From Bacteroidota bacterium (GTDB lineage: Bacteria; Bacteroidota; Bacteroidia; AKYH767-A; OLB10): a stretch of DNA of 64,000 bases. Location of the stretch: positions 434,001-498,000 of the forward strand of contig JADJPB010000001.1 in assembly GCA_016713445.1 (NCBI GenBank). Direction: 5' to 3'. Positions 7,392-17,906 of the stretch are shown here, one piece after another (position 1 is the first letter of the stretch; each line of letters opens with the position of its first letter). The notes under the pieces were generated by a model, which worked only from the letters and a program-made list of their open reading frames with translations, had not been told where the DNA came from and ran no database searches. The position numbers were made by a program, and so were the translations under genes.

Positions 7392-7797
7392 TTATTTCTT
7401 CTTGGAAGCTTTTCTAGTTGCTTTTTTAGCTGCTTTTCTTGGAGCTGCTTTTTTAGTAGCTTTCTTAGCTGTTCTTTTCTTAGCTGCTTTCTTAGGAGCT
7501 GCTTTTCTAGCTGCTTTCTTAGCTGTTTTCTTAGCTGCTTTTCTTGGAGCTGCTTTTTTAGTAGCCTTCTTAGCTGCTTTTTTCTTAGCTGCTTTCTTAG
7601 GAGCTGCTTTTCTTGTTGCTTTCTTAGCTGTTTTTTTAGCAGCTTTCTTAGCAACTTTCTTTTTTAGCTGATTTCTTAGCTGCTTTCTTTTTAGGAGCGG
7701 CCATTGCATCAACATTTGTCATTTTGAAACCGATTACGCGAGTAGCGCCGGCTGCACTTGGAGTTGTGCTTGTTTTCATTTCCATGTTTTGTTTCAT
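7392..7797 (-). CDS. Histone H1-like Ala/Lys/Arg-rich DNA-binding protein (frame-disrupted)
   Basis: From ATG 7797 the frame reads MKQNMEMKTSTTPSAAGATR, then DAMAAPKKKAAKKSAKK, and hits a stop. Skipping one base in the T6 run at 7660-7665 joins it to a long array of KKAAKK, KKATKKAAPRKAA and similar units ending KKATRKASKKK. The joined protein is about 134 residues. Alanine-lysine arrays of this sort resemble the C-terminus of eukaryotic H1 and Hc1-type bacterial nucleoid proteins, which bind and compact DNA. The N-terminal ~30 residues are not basic and may be a small folded or leader segment. The long repeat and homopolymers make this gene prone to sequencing error. Confidence 0.75.
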
Positions 7798-7960
7798 GAT
7801 GATTTTTGTTTTGAATTGGGTTAACGATTATTTGTTGTGGTTATACTGTCACTAATAATTTTTTGTTACATTTTCTGTAACCTTTTTCGATCTGACACTT
7901 TTCACCTCACATCTGCTCATTAATTCCAACGACATGGTGTTATACTTTTCTTCATCAAGG

Positions 7961-9211
7961 TTATGATATTTGAGTCACTATTTTATCTACGTTGTACTTT
8001 CCGGCTTTCAAGTTTGTTTGAATGTCCTTAAATGCGCTGATTGTATAATTTACATCTTCGATCGTATGAACGGCTGTTGGTATTAATCTCAACAATATTA
8101 CACCTTTTGGAACAACCGGATAAACTACCATCGAACAGAAGATGTCATAGTTCTCGCGCAAATCTAATATTAAATTCGTTGCCTCCGGAATTGTTCCGTT
8201 TAAGAAAACTGGCGTTACCGGTGAATCCGTATTTCCAATTTCAAATCCAGCATCTCTCAATCCACTTTGTAGTGCGTTCGTGATCTTCCACAAATTCTCT
8301 TTCAAGGAAGGTTGTGTTCTTAATAATTCTAATCGCTTTAAAGCACCAACTACTAATGGCATCGGTAATGCTTTTGCAAAAATTTGAGAGCGCATATTAT
8401 AACGTAGATATTCTACGATTTGTTCATCACTACTTATAAATGCTCCTATTAATGCCATGGATTTTGCAAATGTGCCAAAATAAATATCAATACCATCTTG
8501 ACATCCCTGCTGTTCTCCAACGCCGGCACCCGTTTTTCCCATCGTTCCAAATCCATGGGCATCGTCAACAAATAATCGGAAGTTGAATTTATCTTTTAAT
8601 GCTACAATCTCTTTCAATTTACCTTGATCGCCCGACATTCCAAAAACACCTTCCGTAATCACTAAAATTCCTCCGGTGGTTTCCGAAACCAACTTAGTGG
8701 CGCGCTCTAATTGCTTTTCAAGGCTGGTAATATCATTATGCGGATATACAAAACGCTTTCCCATATGTAAGCGTAATCCATCTATAATACAGGCATGTGA
8801 TTCAGAATCGTAAACAATCACATCATGACGATCAACTAAACAATCAATGGCACTAACCATTCCTTGATATCCATAATTTAAAAGTATGGTATCTTCTTTT
8901 TTCATGAATTGACTCAATTCACTTTCTAATTGCTCATGCAAATTAGAATTACCCGACATCATACGAGCACCCATCGGCAAAGCCAATCCATACTCCGCCG
9001 CTGCCTCTGCATCTGCTTTCCTTACTTCTGGATGATTTGCTAATCCTAAATAGTTATTCAAACTCCAAACTAATTTCTCTTTTCCACGAAACACCATCTT
9101 ATTAGATATATCACCTTCCAATTTTGGAAAAGTGAAATAACCATGTGCATCCTTCGCATGCATTCCAAGCGGACCCCTATTCTTCTGGATCTTTTCGAAT
9201 ATATCTACCAT
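7961..9211 (-). CDS. PLP-dependent alpha-oxoamine synthase (serine palmitoyltransferase/KBL-like)
   Basis: The 416-residue fold-type I PLP enzyme shows the alpha-oxoamine synthase features: SLNNYLGLANHPEV at ~50, an aspartate in LFVDDAHGFGTMGKTGAG (~220) and the PLP lysine in YFGTFAKSMALIGAF (~250). Such enzymes condense an amino acid with an acyl-CoA. In Bacteroidota this subtype is often serine palmitoyltransferase, the first step of sphingolipid synthesis, but glycine C-acetyltransferase or 8-amino-7-oxononanoate synthase share these motifs. The FAKSMALIGAF version and the absence of biotin or threonine genes nearby favour the sphingolipid role weakly. The frame is intact and the gene stands alone. 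Confidence 0.8.
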   Translation of the reverse strand: MVDIFEKIQKNRGPLGMHAKDAHGYFTFPKLEGDISNKMVFRGKEKLVWSLNNYLGLANHPEVRKADAEAAAEYGLALPMGARMMSGNSNLHEQLESELSQFMKKEDTILLNYGYQGMVSAIDCLVDRHDVIVYDSESHACIIDGLRLHMGKRFVYPHNDITSLEKQLERATKLVSETTGGILVITEGVFGMSGDQGKLKEIVALKDKFNFRLFVDDAHGFGTMGKTGAGVGEQQGCQDGIDIYFGTFAKSMALIGAFISSDEQIVEYLRYNMRSQIFAKALPMPLVVGALKRLELLRTQPSLKENLWKITNALQSGLRDAGFEIGNTDSPVTPVFLNGTIPEATNLILDLRENYDIFCSMVVYPVVPKGVILLRLIPTAVHTIEDVNYTISAFKDIQTNLKAGKYNVDKIVTQIS

Positions 9212-9368
9212 CTCTTAATTATATACTTTTTTCTTTTGCTTACGTTTAAGAATTTCTGCTCAAGAATGTGACCGAAATATCATAACATTATTAAGATCAA
9301 AAGCATGGCGATTCATAATGTTTTCAACATTCATTTGTTAATCAACTTAATTACAAATTTCAATTCTG

Positions 9369-9376
9369 TATCTTTG
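9369..9376 (+). promoter_or_regulatory. Promoter -7 box (TATCTTTG) for the bamD operon
   Basis: TATCTTTG lies 19 nt upstream of the bamD ATG and matches TAnnTTTG. A TTTG at 9334-9337 is too distant (31 nt) to be a confident -33 partner. Confidence 0.45.
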
Positions 9377-9395
9377 TATCACCAATGAAAAATCA

Positions 9396-10202
9396 ATGAA
9401 ACGACTACTCTTATTTATTTTTATCGTTCTCACTTTTTCATCATGTAGTAAATTTCAACACATGATGAAGAGCACAGATATGGAAGCAAAGTATAATGCA
9501 GCTGTGAATTATTATGAGAAAAAAGATTATTATCACGCACTTCAATTGTTCGGAGAATTGATAACCGTTTATCGCGGAACTTCAAAAGCGGAACAATCTT
9601 ATTTCTATTATACGTATTGTACTTATTATGTGGATGACTTTACAATGGCCGCTTATCACTTGAATAATTTTGTGCAAAGTTATCCAAATAGTAAGCATGC
9701 AGAAGAAATGCAATATATGTATGCCTATTGCTTTTATTTGGATTCACCCATCCCAAGCCTTGATCAAACAAGCACAGCAGAAGCCATCGATAAGTTTCAA
9801 ATCTTTATTAATAAGTTTCCAGAAAGTACGCGCGTTGTGGATGCTAACAAAATGATGGATGAACTTCGAGCAAAAATTGAGGAGAAAACATTTAATAATG
9901 CAAAACTCTATTACCGTACTAGCGACTATAAAGCTGCCATTGTAGCCTTCGCAAATTTCCAAAAAGACTATCCTTACTCCTTATATATAGAGGAGTCAAT
10001 GTACTTGGCTTTACGTGCTTCGTATGATTATGCGATCAATTCAATTGATTCTAAGCGTGTTGAGCGTTTAAAAGCTTCCTTGGAAGAGTATCAAAAATTA
10101 GTGGATAATTTCAGTCAAAGTCGGTATCTTCGCGACGCAGAAAGAATCTTTGAAAATATTACTGAAGAACTGGCTGTTATCAATGAAGCTGCAAAGCTTT
10201 AA
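9396..10202 (+). CDS. bamD: Outer membrane assembly factor BamD
   Basis: This 268-residue lipoprotein (signal IVLTFSSC, Cys at ~17) has the BamD tetratricopeptide layout: YNAAVNYYEKKDYYHALQLF at ~30, SYFYYTYCTYYVDDFTMAAY (~68), then a second set with YPNSKHAEEMQYMYAYCFY and AIDKFQIFINKFPES. It acts in the BAM complex that inserts beta-barrel proteins into the outer membrane. The gene order bamD-rpoZ-coaBC-DUF4835-recN is the usual Bacteroidota arrangement and supports the call. Confidence 0.92.
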   Translation: MKRLLLFIFIVLTFSSCSKFQHMMKSTDMEAKYNAAVNYYEKKDYYHALQLFGELITVYRGTSKAEQSYFYYTYCTYYVDDFTMAAYHLNNFVQSYPNSKHAEEMQYMYAYCFYLDSPIPSLDQTSTAEAIDKFQIFINKFPESTRVVDANKMMDELRAKIEEKTFNNAKLYYRTSDYKAAIVAFANFQKDYPYSLYIEESMYLALRASYDYAINSIDSKRVERLKASLEEYQKLVDNFSQSRYLRDAERIFENITEELAVINEAAKL

Positions 10203-10238
10203 GTTTAATCGAAAATCGTATACATATATATAGTATCC

Positions 10239-10412
10239 ATGGCAAACTACAAATCATCAACCAACACAACAGTAACAAGAGATCTTTTGAGCTTTGAAGA
10301 TAAGACGCATAATATTTATGAAAGTCTTGTTGTTCTCTCTAAGAGAGCGAATCATACTCAAGAATTCCTTGACGGTAAAATTTATTACCGCAATCCTTCC
10401 AACGAGAAATAA
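10239..10412 (+). CDS. rpoZ: RNA polymerase omega/Rpb6-like subunit, internally short
   Basis: The 57-residue product begins MANYKSSTNTTVTRDLLSFE and continues NIYESLVVLSKRANHTQ, then jumps to EFLDGKIYYRNPSNEK. In Bacteroidota the RpoZ protein is about 105-110 residues. It has the same start and the same end (xEFLxGKIYYRNP), with ~50 residues between KRANQ and EFL carrying the conserved EELxxKLxEFA and ENREQIEISKFYE regions. Those are missing here without a frame change. Either the gene has a real internal deletion or the assembly lost ~150 bp. Its place between bamD and coaBC confirms the identity. Confidence 0.75.
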   Translation: MANYKSSTNTTVTRDLLSFEDKTHNIYESLVVLSKRANHTQEFLDGKIYYRNPSNEK

Positions 10413-10421
10413 TTTATCGAT

Positions 10422-11629
10422 ATGCGCCTGTCCGGAAAAAGGATTATTCTCGGAATTACAGGCAGCATAGCTGCATATAAATCAGCACCTCTTTGCCGTC
10501 TTTTAAAAGGCGAAAGGAGCTGATGTGCAAGTTATTACAACAAGATCGGCAGAGGATTTTTGTTAGCCCTCTAACCCTTTCCGTTTTGTCGGGAAAACCG
10601 GTGTTGTCTGATATGATCTCATCTGAGAATACCTGGAATAACCATATTGAGTTAGGCATTTGGGCAGATCTCTTTTTAATCGCTCCTCTTTCTGCACATT
10701 ATTCATTTCTGCATTCGCTACGGGCACCTGCGAAAAATTTATTGCAAGCCGTTTATCTTTCTGCACGCTGCCCGGTATTTATAGCTACTGCAATGGATCA
10801 CGATATGTATTTGCACCCGGCAACAAAACAAAATTTAGAAATTGTTCGTCAGCGTGGTCAAACGATTATCGGTCCAACTCACGGTGAATTAGCTTCCGGA
10901 TTAATTGGTGAAGGCAGAATGGAAGAACCTGAACAAATCTTTGAAAGGGTGGTGGCGCACTTTTCTGCGAACAAACCCTTAGCTGGAAAATCGATTATTG
11001 TAACCGCCGGACCTACTCGAGAAGCGATCGATCCGGTTCGATTTATTACCAATCACTCCTCAGGGAAAATGGGTATTGCCATAGCAAATTCGTTGGTGGA
11101 AATGGGGGCTGAAGTGAAGTTGATTGCAGGTCCTGTCCAGGAAAAAATTCCGACCGGACTCATTCACATCCCGGTGATTTCCGCCGATGATATGCTTCAG
11201 GCATGTATTCAACACTTCCCATCTGCAAATGCTGCTATTATGACTGCAGCGGTAGCCGATTATCGTCCAAGTTCGGTTTCTGAAAAAAAAAGTGGAAAAA
11301 GTCGGATGATGATTTACAATTACCGTTAAGCAAAACCGTTGATATTGCAGCAACGTTAGGAAAAATGAAAACTAGGAACAATACCTTATCGGTTTTGCTT
11401 TGGAAACAAACGACGAACTAAGCAATGCAGAGAAAAAGTTGATCAATAAAAATCTTGATTTTATCGTTTTGAATTCTTTAAATGACCGAGGTGCTGGCTT
11501 CGGTACTGACACACGAATAAAGTTACCTTGATATTCAATGAAAACAAGAGAATTGAACTTCCATTAATGCCAAAATCAAAAGTGGCGTCTAATATTGTAG
11601 AATCATTAGTAAATTTGATGCATGCGTAA
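10422..11629 (+). CDS. coaBC: Bifunctional phosphopantothenoylcysteine decarboxylase/synthetase CoaBC (frame-disrupted)
   Basis: CoaBC makes 4'-phosphopantetheine for coenzyme A. The start reads MRLSGKRIILGITGSIAAYK. Later pieces in shifted frames give CPVFIATAMDHDMYLHP, GKSIIVTAGPTREAIDPVRF, NHSSGKMGIAIA, NAAIMTAAVADYRP and the end DRGAGFGTDT...SNIVESLVNLMHA. Frame changes are needed near 10505, 10555, 10693, 10735, 11285, 11370, 11510 and 11530. The decarboxylase domain occupies the first half and the synthetase domain the second. CoaBC is normally essential, so this density of shifts points to sequence error rather than decay. The stop overlaps the DUF4835 start. Confidence 0.85.
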
Positions 11630-12518
11630 ACTCATATTAATTGGACTTGTCCTATGTTCCGCTCTTTCAGATGTATTTGCTCAGGAATTGAACTGTGCAG
11701 TCACTGTAATTGCACCGCGAATTCAAACTTCTGATCGAAGAGTTTTTACTACCTTACAAACTTCAGTAACTGAGTTTTAAACAATACTAAGTGGACCACT
11801 GATAAATACAAAACGAAGAAAAATAGAAGTGTAGTATTCAAATTGAATTGTCGGAAAGAAACGGTACTTCTGATTATAAAGGATCTATTCAAGTGAGCTC
11901 ACGTCGACCGATTTATGGTACTTCTTATAATTCTCCAATATTGAATTATAAAGACGATGATTTCAATTTTACATATATAGAGTATCAACCCTTCGAGTAT
12001 AACGATGGGCAAACTAATCCAAATTTATTAATGGTTTTGGCTTTTTACGCTTATACAATCATTGGATTTGATGCGGAAACTTATGCGCCCAATGGAGGGA
12101 ATCCTTATTTTGCAAAAGCACAAGCGATTGTTGCCAATTCATCAAATGCTGGTGAGCCGGGATGGAAAGCATTTGAAGGTCTTAGAAATCGATTTTGGCT
12201 GATGGAAAATATCAATAATCCTATCTATAAACCAATTCGTACTTTCTACTATGAATTCCATAGAAAATGTTTAGATGTTATGTCTAAAAAAACGGATGAG
12301 TCGGCTCGATTGGCTGGAACAAGTTTAGAGAAGCTAAGAAAAGTTCATCAGGATAAACCCTTATCCGTTTTTTTTTGAAAACCCTTCGATGCAAAAGCCG
12401 ATGAGATGGTGAATCTTTTCACAGGAGCACCTGCTGATGTGAAAAATGCCGCAAACAAGTGCTAAGTGATATTGATCCTATTAATACTTCAAAATACCAG
12501 AAAATAACAGGAAATTAA
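11622..12518 (+). CDS. DUF4835 family exported protein (frame-disrupted)
   Basis: The gene opens with a signal peptide (MRKLILIGLVLCSALSDVFA) and ELNCAVTVIAPRIQTSDRRV, the standard DUF4835 start. It breaks near 11778 and 11830, continues as ELSERNGTSDYKGSIQVSSR...NPNLLMVLAFYAYTIIGFDAETY...FEGLRNRFWLMENI, and breaks again near 12375 before a tail ending INTSKYQKITGN. DUF4835 proteins are about 300 residues and of unknown function. In this phylum they always seem to sit between coaBC and recN. The ATG overlaps the coaBC stop. Confidence 0.8.
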
Positions 12519-12661
12519 ATTCCATATCGAATCATTGAATAAAACAAAAGTAGTTTTACATACTACTTATTGATTATTACCGCTGATTCATCGCAACGCG
12601 ATTAAAAGTCTTTAGACTTTTTAAGAAAATAAAATAATCTTTTTCGTTAATATTACCATTC

Positions 12662-14323
12662 ATGTTAAAGCAACTTTCTGTTAAGAATTATATTCTAATT
12701 GACGAGCTGGATATTCGTCTAGATAAAGGTTTAGGAATCATCACCGGTGAAACGGGAGCTGGGAAGTCAATTCTTCTAGGTGCTCTTGGATTGATGTTAG
12801 GTCAGCGTGCGGATGTAGGTGAATTGCTCGATAAAAAAAAGAAGTGTATCATTGAAGGTGTTTTTGATGTTCGTGCTTATCAGATGAATTCTTTTTTTGA
12901 AGAAAAAGAACTTGATTATTCAGAGGAATGTACCATCCGTAGAGAAATTAATCCGGAAGGAAAATCCAGAGCTTTTGTCAATGATACACCCGTAAATCTG
13001 ACTACGCTAAAAGAACTTTCTTCAAAGCTAGTAGATATCCACAGTCAACACGAATCTTTGTTACTTGGCAATCGAAGTTTCCAGCTGAATGTATTAGATG
13101 CTTATGCGGGTAATTCCGATTTATTAAGATCTTATAAATCAAGTTTCAACTCTTGGAAGCATGCGGAAAAACAGTATCTAGGACTTCTGGAGGAAGAAGC
13201 AAAGAGCAAAAGTGATTTCGATTATTTGAATTTTCAGTATAACGAAATTTCTGCCTTAAAGCTAAAAGAAGGTGAACAATCGGCACTCGAATCGGAACAG
13301 CAAAAGCTGGAACACGGAGAAGAAATTGTTGAACAGTTGAATCGATCGGTTTCCATTATTCGTGATGGAGATGAGAATGTTGTTGCCCAATTAAATGTTG
13401 TTCATCAATTGCTGAGCGGATTAAAAAAATACGATGAGCAATTTGCTTTACAAAGTGACCGACTCCAATCAGTATTAATCGAATTAAAAGATATTCATTC
13501 GGAACTAGAAGATTCCATCGATAAGTTGCAACTCGATCCTAAGCGATTAGAAGAGATCAATGAACGGTTGAGTTTTATTTATAATCTACAGAAAAAGCAC
13601 CGACTCAATACCGTCGAAGAATTGTTGCAATTTGAGGCAGAGCTTTCTCAAAAATTGCAACGCATCAGTTCTTTTGAAGATGAAATTTTGCGTTTAAAGA
13701 AAGAAGTGGATGAGAAAAAATCTCAACTTTTAAAATCAGGAGACGCTCGAACGTCATCTCGTAAAAAAGCAATTCCTGCTTTAGAAAAGGAGGTGACCCA
13801 ACAACTTTCAGAATTAGCAATGCCACATGCCGTATTGCGTATCGCGCTCATCGAGGAAAATGAAAATATATTTACCGCTGATGGAATGGAAAGAATTCAA
13901 TTTCTTTTTTCAGCAAACAAGGGTGGAGAATTCAAAGAATTGGCCAAAGTTGCTTCCGGTGGAGAGATGTCGAGGTTGATGCTTTGCATCAAATCCATTA
14001 TGGCAAGATTAACCGCTATGCCAACTGTAATCTTTGATGAAATCGATACTGGAATATCAGGAGAAACAGCGGCTAGAGTAGGAGCCATCTTAAAACAAAT
14101 GGCAAAAGATCATCAGGTGTTAGCAATCACCCATCTGCCCCAAATAGCATCTAAAGGAAATACACATTTCCTCGTTTATAAAGAAGTAAAAAAATCAACA
14201 ACACGATCTCAATTGCGTATTCTGAACGAAGCAGAACGATTGAATGAAATCGCAAGAATGTTGAGTGGAGAAGTGCTCACCGAAGCTGCTTTAGACAATG
14301 CTCGAGTTTTACTGAGCCAATGA
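12662..14323 (+). CDS. recN: DNA repair protein RecN
   Basis: This 553-residue SMC-like ATPase helps repair double-strand breaks. It has Walker A GETGAGKS at residues 29-36, a QSQHE-like motif in DIHSQHESLL (~125), two coiled-coil stretches (~150-230 and ~300-370), the ABC signature ASGGEMSRLML near 430, Walker B VIFDEIDTGISG near 456 and the D-loop/H-loop end LAITHLPQIAS. Length and order match the family. The frame is intact over 1.66 kb, in contrast to the adjoining coaBC and DUF4835 genes. Confidence 0.96.
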   Translation: MLKQLSVKNYILIDELDIRLDKGLGIITGETGAGKSILLGALGLMLGQRADVGELLDKKKKCIIEGVFDVRAYQMNSFFEEKELDYSEECTIRREINPEGKSRAFVNDTPVNLTTLKELSSKLVDIHSQHESLLLGNRSFQLNVLDAYAGNSDLLRSYKSSFNSWKHAEKQYLGLLEEEAKSKSDFDYLNFQYNEISALKLKEGEQSALESEQQKLEHGEEIVEQLNRSVSIIRDGDENVVAQLNVVHQLLSGLKKYDEQFALQSDRLQSVLIELKDIHSELEDSIDKLQLDPKRLEEINERLSFIYNLQKKHRLNTVEELLQFEAELSQKLQRISSFEDEILRLKKEVDEKKSQLLKSGDARTSSRKKAIPALEKEVTQQLSELAMPHAVLRIALIEENENIFTADGMERIQFLFSANKGGEFKELAKVASGGEMSRLMLCIKSIMARLTAMPTVIFDEIDTGISGETAARVGAILKQMAKDHQVLAITHLPQIASKGNTHFLVYKEVKKSTTRSQLRILNEAERLNEIARMLSGEVLTEAALDNARVLLSQ

Positions 14324-14399
14324 ACCAAATATCAACAAGTTAAAGATGAATTCATCTACATCGATTCAAATTATTATTTTTGACATCTAAACTAAGTCT

Positions 14400-15217
14400 A
14401 TGTCAAACTCATTGTTGAAAGGAAAAAGAGGAATCATCTTCGGCGCATTAGATCCACAGTCGATCGCATGGAAAGTAGCACAACGCGCTCATGAGGAAGG
14501 AGCTCAATTTGTATTGTCAAATGCACCGGTGGCATTACGTCTGGGTGCCATCAACCAATTGGCAGAACAATGTAACGCGAAAGTAATTGGTGCCGATGCA
14601 ACCTCCAACGCTGATCTTGAAGCATTATTCACGCAATCGATGCAAGAGCTAGGTGGAAAAATAGATTTCGTGTTGCATTCAATTGGAATGTCGCCCAACG
14701 TTCGAAAGAATAAACCTTATACCGATTTAGATTACGATTTTTACCATAAGACACTCGATATTTCTGCGATGTCTTTGCATCGTGTTTTACAATCCGCAAT
14801 GAAGTTAGATGCCATCAGTGAGTGGGGGAGTGTTGTCGCATTAACTTATATCGCCGCTCAACGTGTGTTCCCTGATTACAACGATATGGCCGATGCAAAA
14901 TCCATGTTAGAAAGCATTGCGAGAAGCTATGGATATCACTACGGAAAAGCAAAGAAAGTACGTGTAAACACCATCTCACAATCGCCAACCAAAACTACAG
15001 CCGGACAAGGTGTAAAAGGATTCGATAATTTCTACAATTATGCCGATGCATTGTCACCATTAGGAAATGCACCTGCAGAAGCCTGTGCTGATTATTGCGT
15101 CACGCTTTTTTCCGATTTAACCAAACACGTCACCATGCAAAATCTTTCCACGACGGCGGATTCTCTTATACCGGAGTGAGTCAGGAAGTGATGGAAAAAA
15201 TGTTCCCGAATACGTAA
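14400..15217 (+). CDS. fabI: Enoyl-[acyl-carrier-protein] reductase FabI (frame-disrupted at the end)
   Basis: FabI reduces trans-2-enoyl-ACP with NADH in fatty acid elongation. The sequence starts LLKGKRGIIFGALDPQSIAW and carries VLHSIGMSP (~88) and the catalytic region with ALTYIAAQRVFPDYNDMADAKSML (Tyr and Lys of the YxxxxxxK pair). The frame runs to 15179. However, adding one T to the T3 run at 15145-15147 restores the normal C-terminus FHDGGFSYTGVSQEVMEKMF and a stop at 15217. That gives ~272 residues, the expected length. FabI is the target of triclosan. Confidence 0.9.
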
Positions 15218-15280
15218 AAAATGCATAACGTAAGGGCAGAAAATATTCTGTCCTTTAATTTATTGCTATTTACATTCAAT

Positions 15281-15314
15281 AAAAAAGCCCGCTCCGAAGA
15301 ACAGGCTTTTTTTG
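15281..15314. terminator. Intrinsic terminator between fabI and clpC
   Basis: AAAAAAGCCCG...CAGGCTTTTTTT forms a stem with A and T runs on both sides, between two convergent genes, so it may serve both. Confidence 0.55.
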
Positions 15315-15365
15315 TTTAAATAATTTATTTAATTCTGAATTCCTAATTCTTAATTCTTAATTGAA

Positions 15366-17906
15366 TTAAGATTCTTCCTTCTTCTTCTTTTGCTTTGGCG
15401 GTTTCACAATGTTAATGCTCAACTGCTGCGTATCTTTTACCCATCCTAATTCGATGGTGTCGCCTTCTGCAAGTTGACCTTTGATGATCTCTTCTGCCAT
15501 TGGATCTTCAATGTATTTTTGAATGGCTCTTTTCAACGGACGTGCTCCAAAGCTGGAATCATAACCTTTGTCGGTAAGGAATTCTTTTGCATCATCCGTT
15601 AATTTTACTTTATAGCCTAATTCACCAACGCGCTTGTAAAGACTCTCTAATTCGAGGTCGATAATCTTGAAGATATCTTCCTTACTTAAGCTATTAAATA
15701 CCACTACATCATCAATACGATTTAAGAACTCTGGAGCGAAGGCTTTCTTTAATGAACTTTCAATCACACTGCGTGAATGCTCATCCACTTGATTGGCTTT
15801 TGCAGAGGTTCCAAATCCAACACCTTGACCAAAATCTTTTAACTGACGTGAGCCAATATTAGAAGTCATGATGATGATGGTATTCTTGAAATCAATCTTA
15901 CGGCCAAGACTATCCGTCAATTGTCCTTCGTCTAAAACTTGCAATAACAAGTTGAATACATCCGGATGGGCTTTCTCAATCTCATCTAATAAGACGATAG
16001 AGTAGGGCTTGCGACGAACTTTTTCGGTCAATTGTCCACCTTCTTCATATCCTACATATCCCGGAGGCGCTCCAATCAATCTGGACACCGCGAATTTTTC
16101 CATGTATTCACTCATGTCGATGCGAATCAAGGCATCTTGAGTATCGAATAAGTATCGACTTAATTCTTTAGCTAACTCCGTTTTTCCAACTCCAGTCGGA
16201 CCTAAGAAAATGAATGTACCAATCGGCTTATTCGGATCTTTCAATCCAGCACGATTACGTTGAATGGCTTTCACCACTTTCTTCACTGCATCATCTTGGC
16301 CGATCACTTTTCCTTTCAATTCTTCAGGCATCTGAATTAAACGAGCGGTTTCTGCTTGTGCAATTCGTGTTACTGGAATTCCACTCATCATGGCTACCAC
16401 TTGCGCCACATCTTCCACATCAACTTTGTAACGTTGGTTCTTTGTTTCTTCTTCCCAAGTAGCTTTTGCAGCTTCTAATTGTTCCAAGAGTTGTTTTTCA
16501 GTATCACGTAAACGCGCTGCTTCTTCGTATTTCTGACTGCGCACAACACGATTTTTCTCTACTTTAATATCGGCTACTTTGTTTTCAAGTTCGATGATAT
16601 TTTGTGGGACATGAATGTTCGAAATATGCACACGTGAACCGGCCTCGTCTCAAGCATCAATTGCCTTATCTGGAAGGAAACGATCGGTGATATAACGAGC
16701 CGTTAATTTAACGCAAGCGGCAATCTCTTCATCCATGTATCTTACATGATGCAGCTCTTCGTAACGCTCTTTAATATCTCCTAAAATTTCAATGGTCTCA
16801 TCGATAGAAGTAGGATCTACTATTACTTTTTGAAAACGACGATCTAAGGCACCGTCCTTTTCGATGTATTGACGATACTCATCTAAAGTAGTAGCACCGA
16901 TACATTGAATTTCTCCGCGAGCTAAAGCGGGCTTAAACATATTGGATGCATCCAAGGATCCGGAAGCACCGCCAGCACCGATGATCGTATGGATCTCATC
17001 AATAAATAAAATCACATCCGGAGATTTCTCCAATTCATTCATCACCGCTTTCATGCGCTCTTCAAATTGTCCACGGTATTTGGTACCGGCAACCAACGAA
17101 GCTAAATCTAAAGTAACAATACGTTTATTAAATAAAACACGTGAAACTTTACGTTGGATAATACGAAGGGCAAGTCCTTCAGCAATTGCCGATTTACCGA
17201 CACCAGGTTCTCCAATCAAGATCGGATTGTTTTTCTTTCTGCGTGATAAGATTTGAGAAACACGCTCAATCTCTTTTTCACGACCTACAATGGGATCTAG
17301 TTTTCCTTCTTCAGCTGCTTTGGTTAAATCTCTCCCGAAATTATCGAGAACCGGAGTTTTAGATTTTGATTCACCGGGCTTCTTTTGTGAAGCACCAAAA
17401 GATGGACCTTCGTCGTCTTTTGAATACGGATCATCATCGTTGGAAGATTGTGGAGCTTCTGATTTGAAATTTGATTTAAATAATTCTAATTCTTCTCTCA
17501 TAATATCATAGGTTATTCCAAACTGATTTAAGATTTGAGTAGCAATATTGTCCTCATCTTTTAAAATAGCTAACAATAAATGCTCGGTGCCGATGATCTC
17601 ACTTTTGAAAATTTTTGCTTCCAAATAGGTGATCTTTAAGGCTTTTTCTGCTTGTTTTGTAAGTGGAATATTATTGAGATTACTCACCGACCCAGCATTG
17701 CCTTTTACAGCATTTTCAACCGATTTTCGAAGTTCCACTAAATTAATATTTAACGATTTTAGGAATTTTATCGCCATCCCTTCACCTTCGCGAATGAGTC
17801 CTAACAATAAATGTTCTGTACCGATATAATCATGTCCCAGGCGTAAGGCCTCTTCACGACTAAACGTGATCACATCTTTTACTCTGGGTGAGAATTTTGC
17901 TTCCAT
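15366..17906 (-). CDS. clpC: ATP-dependent Clp protease ATP-binding subunit ClpC (internal TGA)
   Basis: The 846-residue reading frame shows two Clp-N repeats (~1-145), AAA+ domain 1 with LIGEPGVGKSAIAEG and FIDEIHTIIGAG, a UVR-like linker coil (EKNRVVRSQKYEEAARLRD) and AAA+ domain 2 with FLGPTGVGKTELAKE. The UVR-type linker identifies ClpC rather than ClpB. It unfolds proteins for ClpP. In-frame TGA at 16650-16652 interrupts KAIDA-stop-DEAGSRVH, where relatives have Leu or Met. Frame is kept across the stop. A TTA-to-TGA change or error would explain it. The C-terminus is lysine-rich. Confidence 0.93.

Noticed and set aside
7402..7671. Hydrophobic Ala/Leu/Phe-rich protein on the plus strand over the H1-like gene
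   Set aside because: It is the antisense shadow of the Lys/Ala repeats; the minus-strand frame has the family composition and a terminator.
16650..16652. Selenocysteine codon in clpC
   Set aside because: Relatives have Leu or Met there and no selenocysteine insertion genes are visible.
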